From the NCBI RefSeq assembly GCF_004352845.1, contig NZ_SJRX01000010.1, forward strand, positions 1 to 48,107: a stretch of 48,107 nucleotides of DNA, written 5' to 3'. This document shows positions 26,707 to 34,913 of this stretch, piece after piece. Position 1 is the stretch's first letter. Each line of letters opens with the position of its first letter. Made by a program: the position numbers and the translations under genes. The notes under the pieces were generated by a model. The model was not told the DNA's origin and made no database searches. It saw only the letters and a program-made list of their open reading frames with translations. Source of the stretch: Luteimonas terricola (lineage in GTDB: Bacteria; Pseudomonadota; Gammaproteobacteria; Xanthomonadales; Xanthomonadaceae).

Positions 26707-27627
26707 TCAACCCACCCGCTGCAGCTCGAACAGCGGCCCCGGCTGCAGGTAGGGCAGCAGCCAGTGGTCCACCAGCAGGAACGCGAACAGCGCCATCAGG
26801 TAGACCACCGAGTAGTTGAACACCCGCATGGCGAAGAACTCGTCCGGCGGGTCCATCAGCCGCCACGCGTGCCACAGGAACACGATGCCCAGCACCAGCG
26901 CGCCGCCGAGGTAGAACAGGCCGCTCATGCCCGCCACCCAGGGCAGGATGGTCACCGCCACCAGCAGCACCGTGTACAGCAGGATCTGCCAGCGCGTGTA
27001 CTGCACGCCGTGGGTCACCGGCAGCATCGGCACCAGCGCGCGCGCGTAGTCCTCGCGGCGGAAGATCGCCAGCGCCCAGAAGTGCGGCGGCGTCCACACG
27101 AAGATGATCAGCACCAGCAGCAGCGCGTGCGCCCAGTCCCATTCGTTCTTCATGCCGGTGACCGCGGCCCAGCCCAGCAGCGGCGGCGCGGCCCCGGCGA
27201 TGCCGCCGATGACGATGTTCTGCGGCGTGGCGCGCTTGAGGAAGCCGGTGTAGACGACGGCGTAGCCGATCAGCGAGGCGAAGGTCAGCAGCGCCGTGAT
27301 CGGGTTCACCAGCGCGATCAGGATCGTCATCGAGGCCGCGCCCAGCAACACCGCGAACGCCAGCACCTGCGCCGGCGCCAGAGTGCCGGTGGCCAGCGGG
27401 CGGTTGGCGGTGCGCACCATCATCTTGTCGATGCGCTGGTCGATGAGGTGGTTGATCGCCGCAGCCGAAGCCGCGGCCAGCCAGATGCCGATGAAGCCGG
27501 CCACCGCCTGCCGTAGCGGCGGCAGCCCCGGCACGGCCAGGAACATGCCCACCAGCGCGGTGAACACGATCAGCGCCACCACCCGCGGCTTGGTCAGCTC
27601 CCAGTACTGGTCGATATTGGCGCGCAT
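26707..27627 (-). CDS. ctaB: Protoheme IX farnesyltransferase
   Basis: A 306-residue UbiA-family membrane enzyme (CyoE/CtaB) that adds a farnesyl group to heme B, giving heme O for the terminal oxidase. The first aspartate-rich motif reads N-H-L-I-D-Q-R-I-D with R-T-A-N-R-P following, and the second loop carries F-R-R-E-D-Y after the P-P-H-F-W-A-L motif. About nine hydrophobic segments are present. It is the last gene of the assembly part of the cytochrome oxidase locus, one base after ctaA. Confidence 0.95.
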   Translation of the reverse strand: MRANIDQYWELTKPRVVALIVFTALVGMFLAVPGLPPLRQAVAGFIGIWLAAASAAAINHLIDQRIDKMMVRTANRPLATGTLAPAQVLAFAVLLGAASMTILIALVNPITALLTFASLIGYAVVYTGFLKRATPQNIVIGGIAGAAPPLLGWAAVTGMKNEWDWAHALLLVLIIFVWTPPHFWALAIFRREDYARALVPMLPVTHGVQYTRWQILLYTVLLVAVTILPWVAGMSGLFYLGGALVLGIVFLWHAWRLMDPPDEFFAMRVFNYSVVYLMALFAFLLVDHWLLPYLQPGPLFELQRVG

Positions 27628-27628
27628 C

Positions 27629-28807
27629 TCAGTCCACTCCCCGCAGGCGCGCCAGCAGCGACACCAGCACGAACACCAGCAGCGCGGCGCCGCCGTTGTG
27701 CAGCACCGCCACCGGCAGCGGCAGCGACAGCTTCACGTTGAGGATACCGAGCGTGACCTGGGCGACGGTGAGCAGCGCCAGCGCCCCGCCCCAGGTGCGC
27801 AGCCCGGGCGTGCGCAGCATGCGCACCGCGGCCCACAGCAGCGCCACGGTCGCGGCCACGGCGCCGATGCGATGCGCCATCTGGATCGCGATGCGCGCGG
27901 CGCCGTCGAGCACACCGCCCTCGTAGTCCACGCCGATGCCGCGCCAGAGCACGAAGCCTTCGCGGAAATCGGTCGGCGGCAGCCACAGGCCGGCGCACTG
28001 CGGGAAGTTCTCGATCGACCAGCTGCCGGCGCCGCAGGACAGCGCGGCGTAGTTGGCGCTGACCCAGCCACCCAGCGCGACCTGCACGCCAAGCACCGCC
28101 AGCGCAGCCCACAACAGACATCGGAGCCGGCCGGCATAGGCCAGCACGATCGGCCGGTTGGTGGCGCGCCAGGCCATCCATGTGATCAGCGAGAACGTCA
28201 GCAGGCCGCCGAGCAGGTGGGCCATCACCACCACGGGCTTGAGCAGCCAGGTCACCGTCCACATGCCGAGCAGGGCCTGGAAGATGATCACCGCCAGCGT
28301 GAGCGCGGATTCCCGGCCCAGGTCGCCCCCGCGCCAGCGCAGCGCGGCGGCAAGCAGGATGGCTTCGCCGGCCACCGCCAGCGCCGAGGCCGCGACGTGC
28401 GCCCCTGCCATGTAGGTGGGAATGGCGACGGCCACCAGGCCGGACGCGACCAGGACCTGGGCGATGCCGTGGCGACGCCGGCGCGCGGCCAGCAGGGCCA
28501 TGCCGAGCACCAGCAACCCGAGGATGGCGGCGACATGGCGGTGCACCTGCTCGCGCCAGGCCTTGTGGTCTTCGAACGGCCGGATGGCGCTGGCGGCGTG
28601 GTCGACCACGTGCTGGGCGACCTTTGGCCAGGTGGCGCGGCCATAGCAGGTCGGCCAGTCGGGACAACTCAGGCCGGCGTGCGACAGGCGCACGAAGGCG
28701 CCGAACACGATCACGCCCAGCGCCAGCGCCACGGCCAGCCAGGCGATGCGGCGGAAGTGGCGGTGGATGTGGTGGACCCCGTGCTGCGGGACGTGGCGTT
28801 CAGTCAT
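27629..28807 (-). CDS. ctaA: Heme A synthase (Cox15/CtaA)
   Basis: A 392-residue membrane enzyme that oxidises heme O to heme A for aa3-type oxidase. The start at 28807 overlaps the stop of the upstream Sco-like gene by one base (TGATG). Eight hydrophobic helices in two four-helix halves are visible, with heme-ligand histidines such as those in R-L-S-H-A-G and M-A-H-R-I-G. The C-P-D-W-P-T-C-Y-G loop near residue 50, and a second cysteine loop containing C-G-A-G-S-W, match the type with paired cysteines. Confidence 0.92.
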   Translation of the reverse strand: MTERHVPQHGVHHIHRHFRRIAWLAVALALGVIVFGAFVRLSHAGLSCPDWPTCYGRATWPKVAQHVVDHAASAIRPFEDHKAWREQVHRHVAAILGLLVLGMALLAARRRRHGIAQVLVASGLVAVAIPTYMAGAHVAASALAVAGEAILLAAALRWRGGDLGRESALTLAVIIFQALLGMWTVTWLLKPVVVMAHLLGGLLTFSLITWMAWRATNRPIVLAYAGRLRCLLWAALAVLGVQVALGGWVSANYAALSCGAGSWSIENFPQCAGLWLPPTDFREGFVLWRGIGVDYEGGVLDGAARIAIQMAHRIGAVAATVALLWAAVRMLRTPGLRTWGGALALLTVAQVTLGILNVKLSLPLPVAVLHNGGAALLVFVLVSLLARLRGVD

Positions 28808-29397
28808 CACTTCAGTTTCAGCAGGCGCGCCAGGTCGGTGCGCAGGTGGCCGGGATCGAAGCCGGGCGCGTAGCGCAGGATGACGAAGCCGTTGGGGTCG
28901 ACAACATACACCGGTGCGCCGTCGGGGCCACCCGCGTCGAGACCCGGGAACTGCACGGTGAACCCGGGAGCCGGCTCGATCACGTTCCACACACGGTTGC
29001 GCAGCGCGCCTTCGGGCGGCGTGCCGACCCAGAGGATGTGCACGTGATCGGCCCTGTGGCCGAACAGTCGCCAGACCTTGTCCAGGTCGTGGCTCAGCGA
29101 CACGCAGGCGTCGGTGCAGTCCGCCGGCGGGGCAACCACGATCCGCCAGGTGCGTTCGGCGGGATTCCAGTCGTACTCACCGCCGTCGACCAGGCGCGGC
29201 ACCACGTCGCGCAGGTCGCCCGGCGGATCCAGCAGCTCGCCGTGGTTCTTCATGCCGGCAGGCTGCCAGCCGGTGAAGCGCAGCGCGCCCGCGACCAGCG
29301 CGCTGCCGAAGAACACCACCACGATCAGCACCAGCAGCGTCCGGTTGCGGTTGCGCTCGCGCACGGGGATGGTCGGAGCGGGAGAAGGGTCGTTCAT
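28807..29397 (-). CDS. Sco-like cytochrome oxidase assembly protein
   Basis: A 196-residue protein with one N-terminal membrane anchor (about residues 21-40) and a periplasmic thioredoxin-like domain. The only cysteines in it are Cys94 and Cys98 in D-C-T-D-A-C, the C-x3-C spacing of Sco proteins that bind copper for the CuA site. The C-terminal V-V-D-P-N-G-F-V-I-L-R-Y segment fits the thioredoxin fold. It lacks the usual Sco F-x-Y-T-x-C-P context, so I treat it as a divergent relative. It is translationally coupled to SURF1 upstream (ATGA overlap) and ctaA downstream. Confidence 0.68.
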   Translation of the reverse strand: MNDPSPAPTIPVRERNRNRTLLVLIVVVFFGSALVAGALRFTGWQPAGMKNHGELLDPPGDLRDVVPRLVDGGEYDWNPAERTWRIVVAPPADCTDACVSLSHDLDKVWRLFGHRADHVHILWVGTPPEGALRNRVWNVIEPAPGFTVQFPGLDAGGPDGAPVYVVDPNGFVILRYAPGFDPGHLRTDLARLLKLK

Positions 29398-30113
29398 GTG
29401 CGGGGCCTGCGGAAAGTGAGGACCAGGGCGGTGGCGAGCACCGCGAGGGCGAGTGCGAACCACTGCACTGCGTAGCCGAAGTGGCGCTCCGGCGGCAAGG
29501 TATTGGGAAGCACGTCGAGATCGCGGGGGTAGCCGAAGCCGGCCTCCGGATCGAGCTTGAGCACGCGCGGGGCGAGTCCGGGCTGGTGCAGCGGGGCGGC
29601 CAGCGCAGCCGGATCCAGGCCGACGGCGAGCAGGGTGCCGTCGTCCTGCACCGCCATGCCGGCGGGGCCGATGCCGTGCGAGGGCGGCGGCACCAGCAGG
29701 CCCGCGACCTCGCGGTGGCCCGCCGGTCGCGCCACGTCGGGCAGCGTACGGTCACCGGGCAGCGGCAGCCAGCCCAGCTCGACCAGCAGCGGCTGGCTCC
29801 CGGACTCGGGCACGAACACGCGGTAGACCCGCACCCCGGCGCGCCCGCCACGCTGCTGGTTGTCGAGCAGCACGGCGGGAACCTCGGCGAAGTGGCCGCC
29901 ACCGGCGGCCCAATCGTAGCCGCGGCCCCGGTCCGCATCGGCTGCGGCACCCAGCGCCAGTGGCGCCCGTGCGGCGATGGTGGCCGCGACCGCGTCGAGC
30001 ATCGACTGCTTCTCGTGCTGGCGATCGAGCTGCCAGTTGCCGAGCGCGATGAAGCCCGCGATGACCGCAAGCGCCAGCGTCCAGCCCATCACCATGGTGC
30101 CGCGCGGACTCAT
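29394..30113 (-). CDS. SURF1 family oxidase assembly protein
   Basis: A 239-residue protein with one hydrophobic helix at each end and a hydrophilic periplasmic domain between, the classical SURF1 layout. The N-terminal G-N-W-Q-L-D-R-Q-H-E-K, the V-E-L-G-W-L-P segment and the C-terminal H-F-G-Y-A-V-Q-W-F-A-L-A are diagnostic. SURF1 helps deliver heme A to subunit I. The start at 30113 excludes eight extra codons present in the longer reading. It begins the SURF1-Sco-like-ctaA-ctaB block and diverges from the DUF2909 gene. Confidence 0.9.
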   Translation of the reverse strand: MSPRGTMVMGWTLALAVIAGFIALGNWQLDRQHEKQSMLDAVAATIAARAPLALGAAADADRGRGYDWAAGGGHFAEVPAVLLDNQQRGGRAGVRVYRVFVPESGSQPLLVELGWLPLPGDRTLPDVARPAGHREVAGLLVPPPSHGIGPAGMAVQDDGTLLAVGLDPAALAAPLHQPGLAPRVLKLDPEAGFGYPRDLDVLPNTLPPERHFGYAVQWFALALAVLATALVLTFRRPRT

Positions 30114-30175
30114 CTCAGCACGCCGCGCTGGTGCCATACTGGCGCGATCGCAACGGCCCCGTGGAGGCCAACCGC

Positions 30176-30394
30176 ATGAGTGACTCGCTCAAAACCCTGC
30201 TCATCATCGCCTTCCTGATCGTGATCGTTTGGAACCTCGGCGCCGGGCTGTACTACATGCTGGTCGACAAGGGCACCACCAAGCGCACCGTGAACGCGCT
30301 CACCCGGCGCATCGCGCTGTCCGTGATCCTGATCCTGATCGTGGTCCTGTCGATCTGGATGGGGTGGATCACGCCCCACGGCGTCCAGGGCTGA
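30176..30394 (+). CDS. DUF2909 twin-transmembrane protein
   Basis: A 72-residue protein with two hydrophobic helices (residues 6-30 and 46-65) and a basic loop, the twin-transmembrane protein typical of cytochrome oxidase clusters. Its role is unproven. GGAGG at 30162-30166 precedes the ATG. It is the only plus-strand gene inside the oxidase locus and is flanked by a hairpin shared with ctaE. Confidence 0.85.
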   Translation: MSDSLKTLLIIAFLIVIVWNLGAGLYYMLVDKGTTKRTVNALTRRIALSVILILIVVLSIWMGWITPHGVQG

Positions 30395-30434
30395 TCCCTT
30401 TATCCCTGAGCGCCAAGGGCGCTCCGCGCAGACA

Positions 30435-30460
30435 CGAAGGCCGGCAATCGCCGGCCTTCG
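30435..30460. terminator. Hairpin between DUF2909 and ctaE
   Basis: CGAAGGCCGG (30435-30444) and CCGGCCTTCG (30451-30460) form a perfect 10-bp stem with a 6-base loop, between two converging genes, followed on the plus strand by TCATTCC. It is a reasonable bidirectional terminator, with only a weak U-tract. Confidence 0.6.
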
Positions 30461-30496
30461 TCATTCCATGACGGACGCCCCTGGGGGCGACCCCGG

Positions 30497-31381
30497 TCAG
30501 ACCACGTAGACGAACAGGAACAGCATCAGCCAGACCACGTCGACGAAGTGCCAGTACCAGGCCACCGCTTCGAACGCGAAATGGTTGTCCTTGGTGAAAT
30601 GCCCCTTGGCGCAGCGGAACCAGATGATCGCGAGCATGATCGTGCCCAGCGTCACGTGCGCGCCGTGGAAGCCGGTGAGCATGAAGAAGGTCGAGCCGTA
30701 GATGCCCGAGCCCATGGTCAGGTTGAGGTCGCGGTAGGCGTGGATGTATTCCTCGACCTGGAAGAACAGGAACAGGCAGCCCAGCAGCACCGTCAGCCCC
30801 AGGAACACCAGCAGCTGGCGGCGGTTGTCGGCCTTCAGCGCGTGGTGGGCGATGGTCAAGGTCACGCCCGAGGTCAGCAGGATCAGGGTGTTGAGCAGCG
30901 GCAGGCCCCAGGCCGGGATGGTCTGGAAGACACCACCGACCTCGCCCGGGCCGGCCGTCGGCCAGGCCGTGCTGTAGCCCTCCCACAGCAGGGCATTGGT
31001 CATCACGCCGTCGCCGGCGCCGCCCAGCCACGGCAGCGACAGCTGGCGCGCGTAGAACAGGGCGCCGAAGAACGCGGCGAAGAACATCACCTCGGAGAAG
31101 ATGAACCACACCATCCCCATCCGGAACGAACCGTCGACCTGGCGGTTGTGGAAGCCGGAGACCGATTCCAGGATCACGTCGGCGAACCACTTGAACAGGA
31201 TCAGGATCAGGCCCGCGCAGCCGACGAAGAACATCGTCCGCCCCCAGGACACCTCGTTGAACCAGCTCGCCAGCCCGAAGAAGAGGACGAACAGCGCCAT
31301 CGACGCGAACAGTGGCCACTTGCTGTCGTGGGGGACGAAGTAGACATTCGGGTCTCGGTGATCGGCTTGGGCCTGGGCCAT
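30497..31381 (-). CDS. ctaE: Cytochrome c oxidase subunit III
   Basis: A 294-residue membrane subunit with seven predicted helices. The short N-terminal Y-F-V-P-H-D-S-K-W-P segment, S-E-V-M-F-F-A-A-F and the C-terminal F-H-G-A-H-V-T-L-G-T and W-Y-W-H-F-V-D-V-V-W-L are hallmarks. It stabilises the core oxidase. It lies 19 bases after ctaG in the ctaC-ctaD-small protein-ctaG-ctaE order. Confidence 0.96.
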   Translation of the reverse strand: MAQAQADHRDPNVYFVPHDSKWPLFASMALFVLFFGLASWFNEVSWGRTMFFVGCAGLILILFKWFADVILESVSGFHNRQVDGSFRMGMVWFIFSEVMFFAAFFGALFYARQLSLPWLGGAGDGVMTNALLWEGYSTAWPTAGPGEVGGVFQTIPAWGLPLLNTLILLTSGVTLTIAHHALKADNRRQLLVFLGLTVLLGCLFLFFQVEEYIHAYRDLNLTMGSGIYGSTFFMLTGFHGAHVTLGTIMLAIIWFRCAKGHFTKDNHFAFEAVAWYWHFVDVVWLMLFLFVYVV

Positions 31382-31400
31382 GTCGGTATCCGTTGCTGGG

Positions 31401-31994
31401 TCAGGGTGCCGCGTGCGGCACGGACGACGGCGCCGCGACCAGGGCGGTGGCTTGCTCGCGCTCGGTCAGGACGTCGTTCTTGAAGAAAGTGTAGGACAGG
31501 GTGATCGTCTTGACGTCGGCGGGCAGCGACGGGTCGATGATGAAGCGCACCGGCATGTCGCGGGTCTCGCCCGCGGTCAGCGTCTGCGCGGTGAAGCAGA
31601 AGCACTCGGTCTTGGCGAAGTAACCCGAGGCGCGCGCCGGCGCCACCGAGGGCGTGGCGGTGCCGACGATGGAGTGGTCACTGTCGTTGTGGGCGTAATA
31701 GGTCGTCTCGTACTGCTCGCCCACCTGCACCTGCATGCGCACCTGGTTGGGCCGGAACGACCACGGCAGCGACGAGTTCACGCCGCCGTCGAACTCCACC
31801 GTGACCATGCGCGCCTCGGCCGCCGCGCCCGACAGCGTGCTGGCGTCGACCGCGGTGTTGTCCAGGCGGATGCCGAAGACCTTCTCGCAGGCGATGCGGT
31901 ACAGCGGCACCAGCGAGAAGGTGAACGCGAACGCGACCGCCGCGGCGAGCACCATCTTGCCGATGCCGGCGGTGTTGGACGCCTTGCCACTCAT
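31401..31994 (-). CDS. ctaG: Cytochrome c oxidase assembly protein CtaG/Cox11
   Basis: A 197-residue protein with one N-terminal membrane anchor and a periplasmic immunoglobulin-like domain. It supplies copper to CuB of subunit I; the copper-binding C-F-C-F motif is preceded by T-E and the Y-R-I-A-C-E-K segment holds the third cysteine. The start overlaps the stop of the small upstream gene (ATGA). The C-terminal tail is alanine- and proline-rich. Confidence 0.95.
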   Translation of the reverse strand: MSGKASNTAGIGKMVLAAAVAFAFTFSLVPLYRIACEKVFGIRLDNTAVDASTLSGAAAEARMVTVEFDGGVNSSLPWSFRPNQVRMQVQVGEQYETTYYAHNDSDHSIVGTATPSVAPARASGYFAKTECFCFTAQTLTAGETRDMPVRFIIDPSLPADVKTITLSYTFFKNDVLTEREQATALVAAPSSVPHAAP

Positions 31995-32131
31995 GACGCG
32001 AGTACTCCGGACAGGATGAAGGCGATGTAGATCGCCAGCGCCACGGCGCCCAGGATCAAGGCCATGCGCGCCGCGCGCCGCCGCTGCGCGGCGATGCGCT
32101 CGGGATCGTGCTTGTCAGGCGCGGCTGGCAT
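31991..32131 (-). CDS. Cytochrome oxidase small assembly protein
   Basis: A 46-residue protein with a charged N-terminus (D-K-H-D-P-E-R-I-A-A-Q-R-R-R) and a single hydrophobic helix, in the position where small assembly proteins are found in oxidase operons. The start is uncertain: an ATG at 32131 overlaps the end of ctaD by 17 bases, and another at 32152 by 38 bases; neither has a convincing ribosome binding site. It is coupled to ctaG by a 4-base overlap. Confidence 0.7.
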   Translation of the reverse strand: MPAAPDKHDPERIAAQRRRAARMALILGAVALAIYIAFILSGVLAS

Positions 32132-33776
32132 CGTTGACGGGCTCGAGCTCATGGCCTTCCGGGTCCAGGTCACCGTGGGCGAGGTCGCCCGGACGGATCA
32201 CCGGCGGCGTGGTGAAGGTGTGGTGCGGCGCCGGCGAAGGCAGGGTCCATTCCAGGCCACGGGCGCCTTCCCACGGGCGCGCAGGCGCCAGGGCGCCCTT
32301 CTTCAGCGAGTGGTACAGGATGCCGAACATCATGAAGGGCGTCACGAACATGCCGAAGGCGCCGATCGAGCTGATCAGGTTCCAGTCGGCGAACACCACG
32401 TTGTAGTCCGGGATGCGGCGCGGCATGCCGGCCAGGCCCAGGAAGTGCTGCGGGAAGAACAGCACGTTGACGAACACCATCGTCCACCAGAAGTGGAACT
32501 TGCCCCAGGCCTCGTTGTACATGCGGCCGGTCCACTTCGGCCACCAGTAGTAGACCGCGCCGATCAGCGCCAGCACCGAGCCGGTGACCAGCACGTAGTG
32601 GAAGTGCGCGACCACGAAGTAGGTGTCGTGGTACTGGAAGTCCGCGGGCACGATGGCGAGCATCACGCCGGAGAAGCCGCCGATCGAGAACAGGATCACG
32701 AAGGCGATCGAGAACAGCATCGGCGTCTCGAACGTGAGCGAGCCCTTCCACATGGTGCCGACCCAGTTGAAGATCTTCACGCCCGTGGGCACGGCGATCA
32801 GCATGGTCGCGTACATGAAGTAGATTTCGCCGCCCAGCGGCATGCCGGCCGTGAACATGTGGTGCGCCCACACGATGAACGACAGGAAGGCGATCGCGGC
32901 GGTGGCGTAGACCATGGCCTGGTAGCCGAACAGCGGCTTGCGGCTGAAGGTCGGGATGATCTCCGAGACCACGCCGAACGCCGGCAGGATCATGATGTAG
33001 ACCTCGGGGTGCCCGAAGAACCAGAAGATGTGCTGGTACATCACCGGATCACCACCACCGGCTGCATTGAAGAAGCTCGTCCCGAAGAACTTGTCGGTGA
33101 GCAGCATCGTCACCGCGCCCGCCAGCACCGGCATCACCGCGATCAGCAGGAACGCGGTGATCAGCCAGGTCCACGGGAAGATCGGCATCTTCAGCAGGTC
33201 CACGCCCGGCGCGCGCATGTTGAGGATGGTGGCGATGACGTTGATCGCGCCCATGATCGAGCTGATGCCCATCATGTGGATGGCGAAGATCACGAACGCC
33301 ATGCTGGAGCCGCCCTGCAGCGACAGCGGCGGATAGAGCGTCCAGCCGCCGGCCGGCCCGCCACCGGGCAGGAACAGCGTCATCAGCAACATCGCGAACG
33401 CGAACGGCAGGATCCAGAACGACCAGTTGTTCATGCGCGGCAGCGCCATGTCCGGCGCGCCGATCTGCAACGGGATCATCCAGTTGGCCAGGCCGACGAA
33501 GGCCGGCATCACGCCGCCGAAGATCATCACCAGCGCGTGCATCGACGTCATCTGGTTGAAGAAATGCGGGGTGACGGCCTGCAGGCCCGGCACCGCCAGC
33601 TCCCAGCGGATGACCACGCTCATCGCCGCGCCGATGATGAACATCGTGAAGCTGAAGAGCAGGTACAGCGTGCCGATGTCCTTGTGGTTCGTGGAGAAGA
33701 ACCAGCGCTCGACGAAGCCCTGCTTGTGTTCGTGGTGGTCGTCGTGGACGGCGACGGTAGCGGTATCGGTGGCCAT
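32115..33776 (-). CDS. ctaD: Cytochrome c oxidase subunit I
   Basis: A 553-residue catalytic subunit with twelve helices that reduces oxygen to water and pumps protons. The heme- and CuB-ligand region W-F-F-G-H-P-E-V-Y shows the His-Pro-Glu-Val-Tyr proton-channel motif (K-channel glutamate and the crosslinked His-Tyr pair), and I-V-W-A-H-H-M-F-T contributes the other CuB histidines. H-F-H-Y-V-L supplies the heme ligands near the end. The N-terminus contains a histidine-rich stretch (H-D-D-H-H-E-H-K). It lies 29 bases after ctaC. Confidence 0.97.
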   Translation of the reverse strand: MATDTATVAVHDDHHEHKQGFVERWFFSTNHKDIGTLYLLFSFTMFIIGAAMSVVIRWELAVPGLQAVTPHFFNQMTSMHALVMIFGGVMPAFVGLANWMIPLQIGAPDMALPRMNNWSFWILPFAFAMLLMTLFLPGGGPAGGWTLYPPLSLQGGSSMAFVIFAIHMMGISSIMGAINVIATILNMRAPGVDLLKMPIFPWTWLITAFLLIAVMPVLAGAVTMLLTDKFFGTSFFNAAGGGDPVMYQHIFWFFGHPEVYIMILPAFGVVSEIIPTFSRKPLFGYQAMVYATAAIAFLSFIVWAHHMFTAGMPLGGEIYFMYATMLIAVPTGVKIFNWVGTMWKGSLTFETPMLFSIAFVILFSIGGFSGVMLAIVPADFQYHDTYFVVAHFHYVLVTGSVLALIGAVYYWWPKWTGRMYNEAWGKFHFWWTMVFVNVLFFPQHFLGLAGMPRRIPDYNVVFADWNLISSIGAFGMFVTPFMMFGILYHSLKKGALAPARPWEGARGLEWTLPSPAPHHTFTTPPVIRPGDLAHGDLDPEGHELEPVNDASRA

Positions 33777-33805
33777 GGACGTGCCTTGCCTCTAGGTTCG
33801 TTCGA

Positions 33806-34669
33806 TCAGCCGGCCGCGGGCGCGGCGACGGCGGAAGCGGCCTGCGCGGCCACGGGTGCTGCCTTGGCCTTCTCGGCCTGCAGCCACTGTTCGTACTCGG
33901 GGATCGGCAGCGCGCGCACCACGATCGGCATGAAGCCGTGGTCCTTGCCGCAGAGCTCGGCGCACTGGCCGCGGTAGACGCCGGGCTCGTTGATCTGGGT
34001 CCAGTGCTCGTTGACGATGCCCGGCACGGCGTCCTGCTTCCAGCCCAGCGCCGGCACCCACCAGGAGTGGATGACGTCGTCGGCGGTGATCACGAAGCGG
34101 ATCTTGGTGTCCACGGGCACCACCAGCTCGTTGTCGACGTCGAGCAGGTAGTAGGGATTGGCGGCCAGGCTGGGGCGCTCGCCGCTCTGGCGGATGCGGT
34201 CGCTCTCGCGGTCCATGCGGCTGACGATGGAGACGTCTTCGCCGAGGTAGTCGTACTTCCACATCCACTGGTAGCCGGTGACCTTGACGGTCATGGCGGA
34301 ATCGCGCGTGTCGTACATCGCGACCAGCTTGGTTGTGGCCGGCCAGGCCATGATCACCAGCAGGATCACCGGGATCACCGTCCACACGACTTCGGCCTTG
34401 AGGTTGTGGCTCCACTTGGCCGCCACGGCCCCCTTCGATTTGCGGAAGGCGAAGATCGCGTAGGCCATGGCGCCGAACACGATCACGCTGATGCCCACGC
34501 AGACCCACAGCACAAGCATGTGCGCGTCATAGGCGTTCTGCGACGAGGAGGTCACGCCGGGCGTCATGTTCAGCTGCCACCGCGTCGGGTCGGCGGACTG
34601 CGCCAGGGCCGCCAGGGGCACCGCGGCGACGGCCGCCAGAATCCACCGCAAGAATCGCGCCTGCATCAT
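33806..34669 (-). CDS. ctaC: Cytochrome c oxidase subunit II
   Basis: A 287-residue subunit with a signal peptide ending near A-L-A-Q, two membrane helices and a periplasmic cupredoxin domain carrying the CuA centre. The CuA ligands appear as V-I-H-S-W-W, C-A-E-L-C-G-K-D-H and the following G-F-M. It accepts electrons from cytochrome c. The start is one of two adjacent ATG codons (34669 or 34666). The C-terminal 25 residues are an alanine-rich tail. The gene diverges from putA with 244 bases between; no clear promoter is visible by eye. Confidence 0.96.
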   Translation of the reverse strand: MMQARFLRWILAAVAAVPLAALAQSADPTRWQLNMTPGVTSSSQNAYDAHMLVLWVCVGISVIVFGAMAYAIFAFRKSKGAVAAKWSHNLKAEVVWTVIPVILLVIMAWPATTKLVAMYDTRDSAMTVKVTGYQWMWKYDYLGEDVSIVSRMDRESDRIRQSGERPSLAANPYYLLDVDNELVVPVDTKIRFVITADDVIHSWWVPALGWKQDAVPGIVNEHWTQINEPGVYRGQCAELCGKDHGFMPIVVRALPIPEYEQWLQAEKAKAAPVAAQAASAVAAPAAG

Positions 34670-34913
34670 GCTGCAACCCCAAATGTCGTCGATCGCGGCC
34701 CGGATGGCCGCTTGCTGGAACGGTTGTGGGAGAGCCCTCCCCGTCGGCAGCTTGCCCCCTGGAAGGACCGACCGCACCCCATGCGGGGCGCTCGATCCAT
34801 GTGATGGTAGCGGTCCCCCTACCGGACCGGCAAGCGCGGGCGACGCGTGGCCGCTCCCCCGGACCGCCCTTTCACCCGGTCCGACAGCTAGAATTTGCGT
34901 ACCCCACTCCGTT

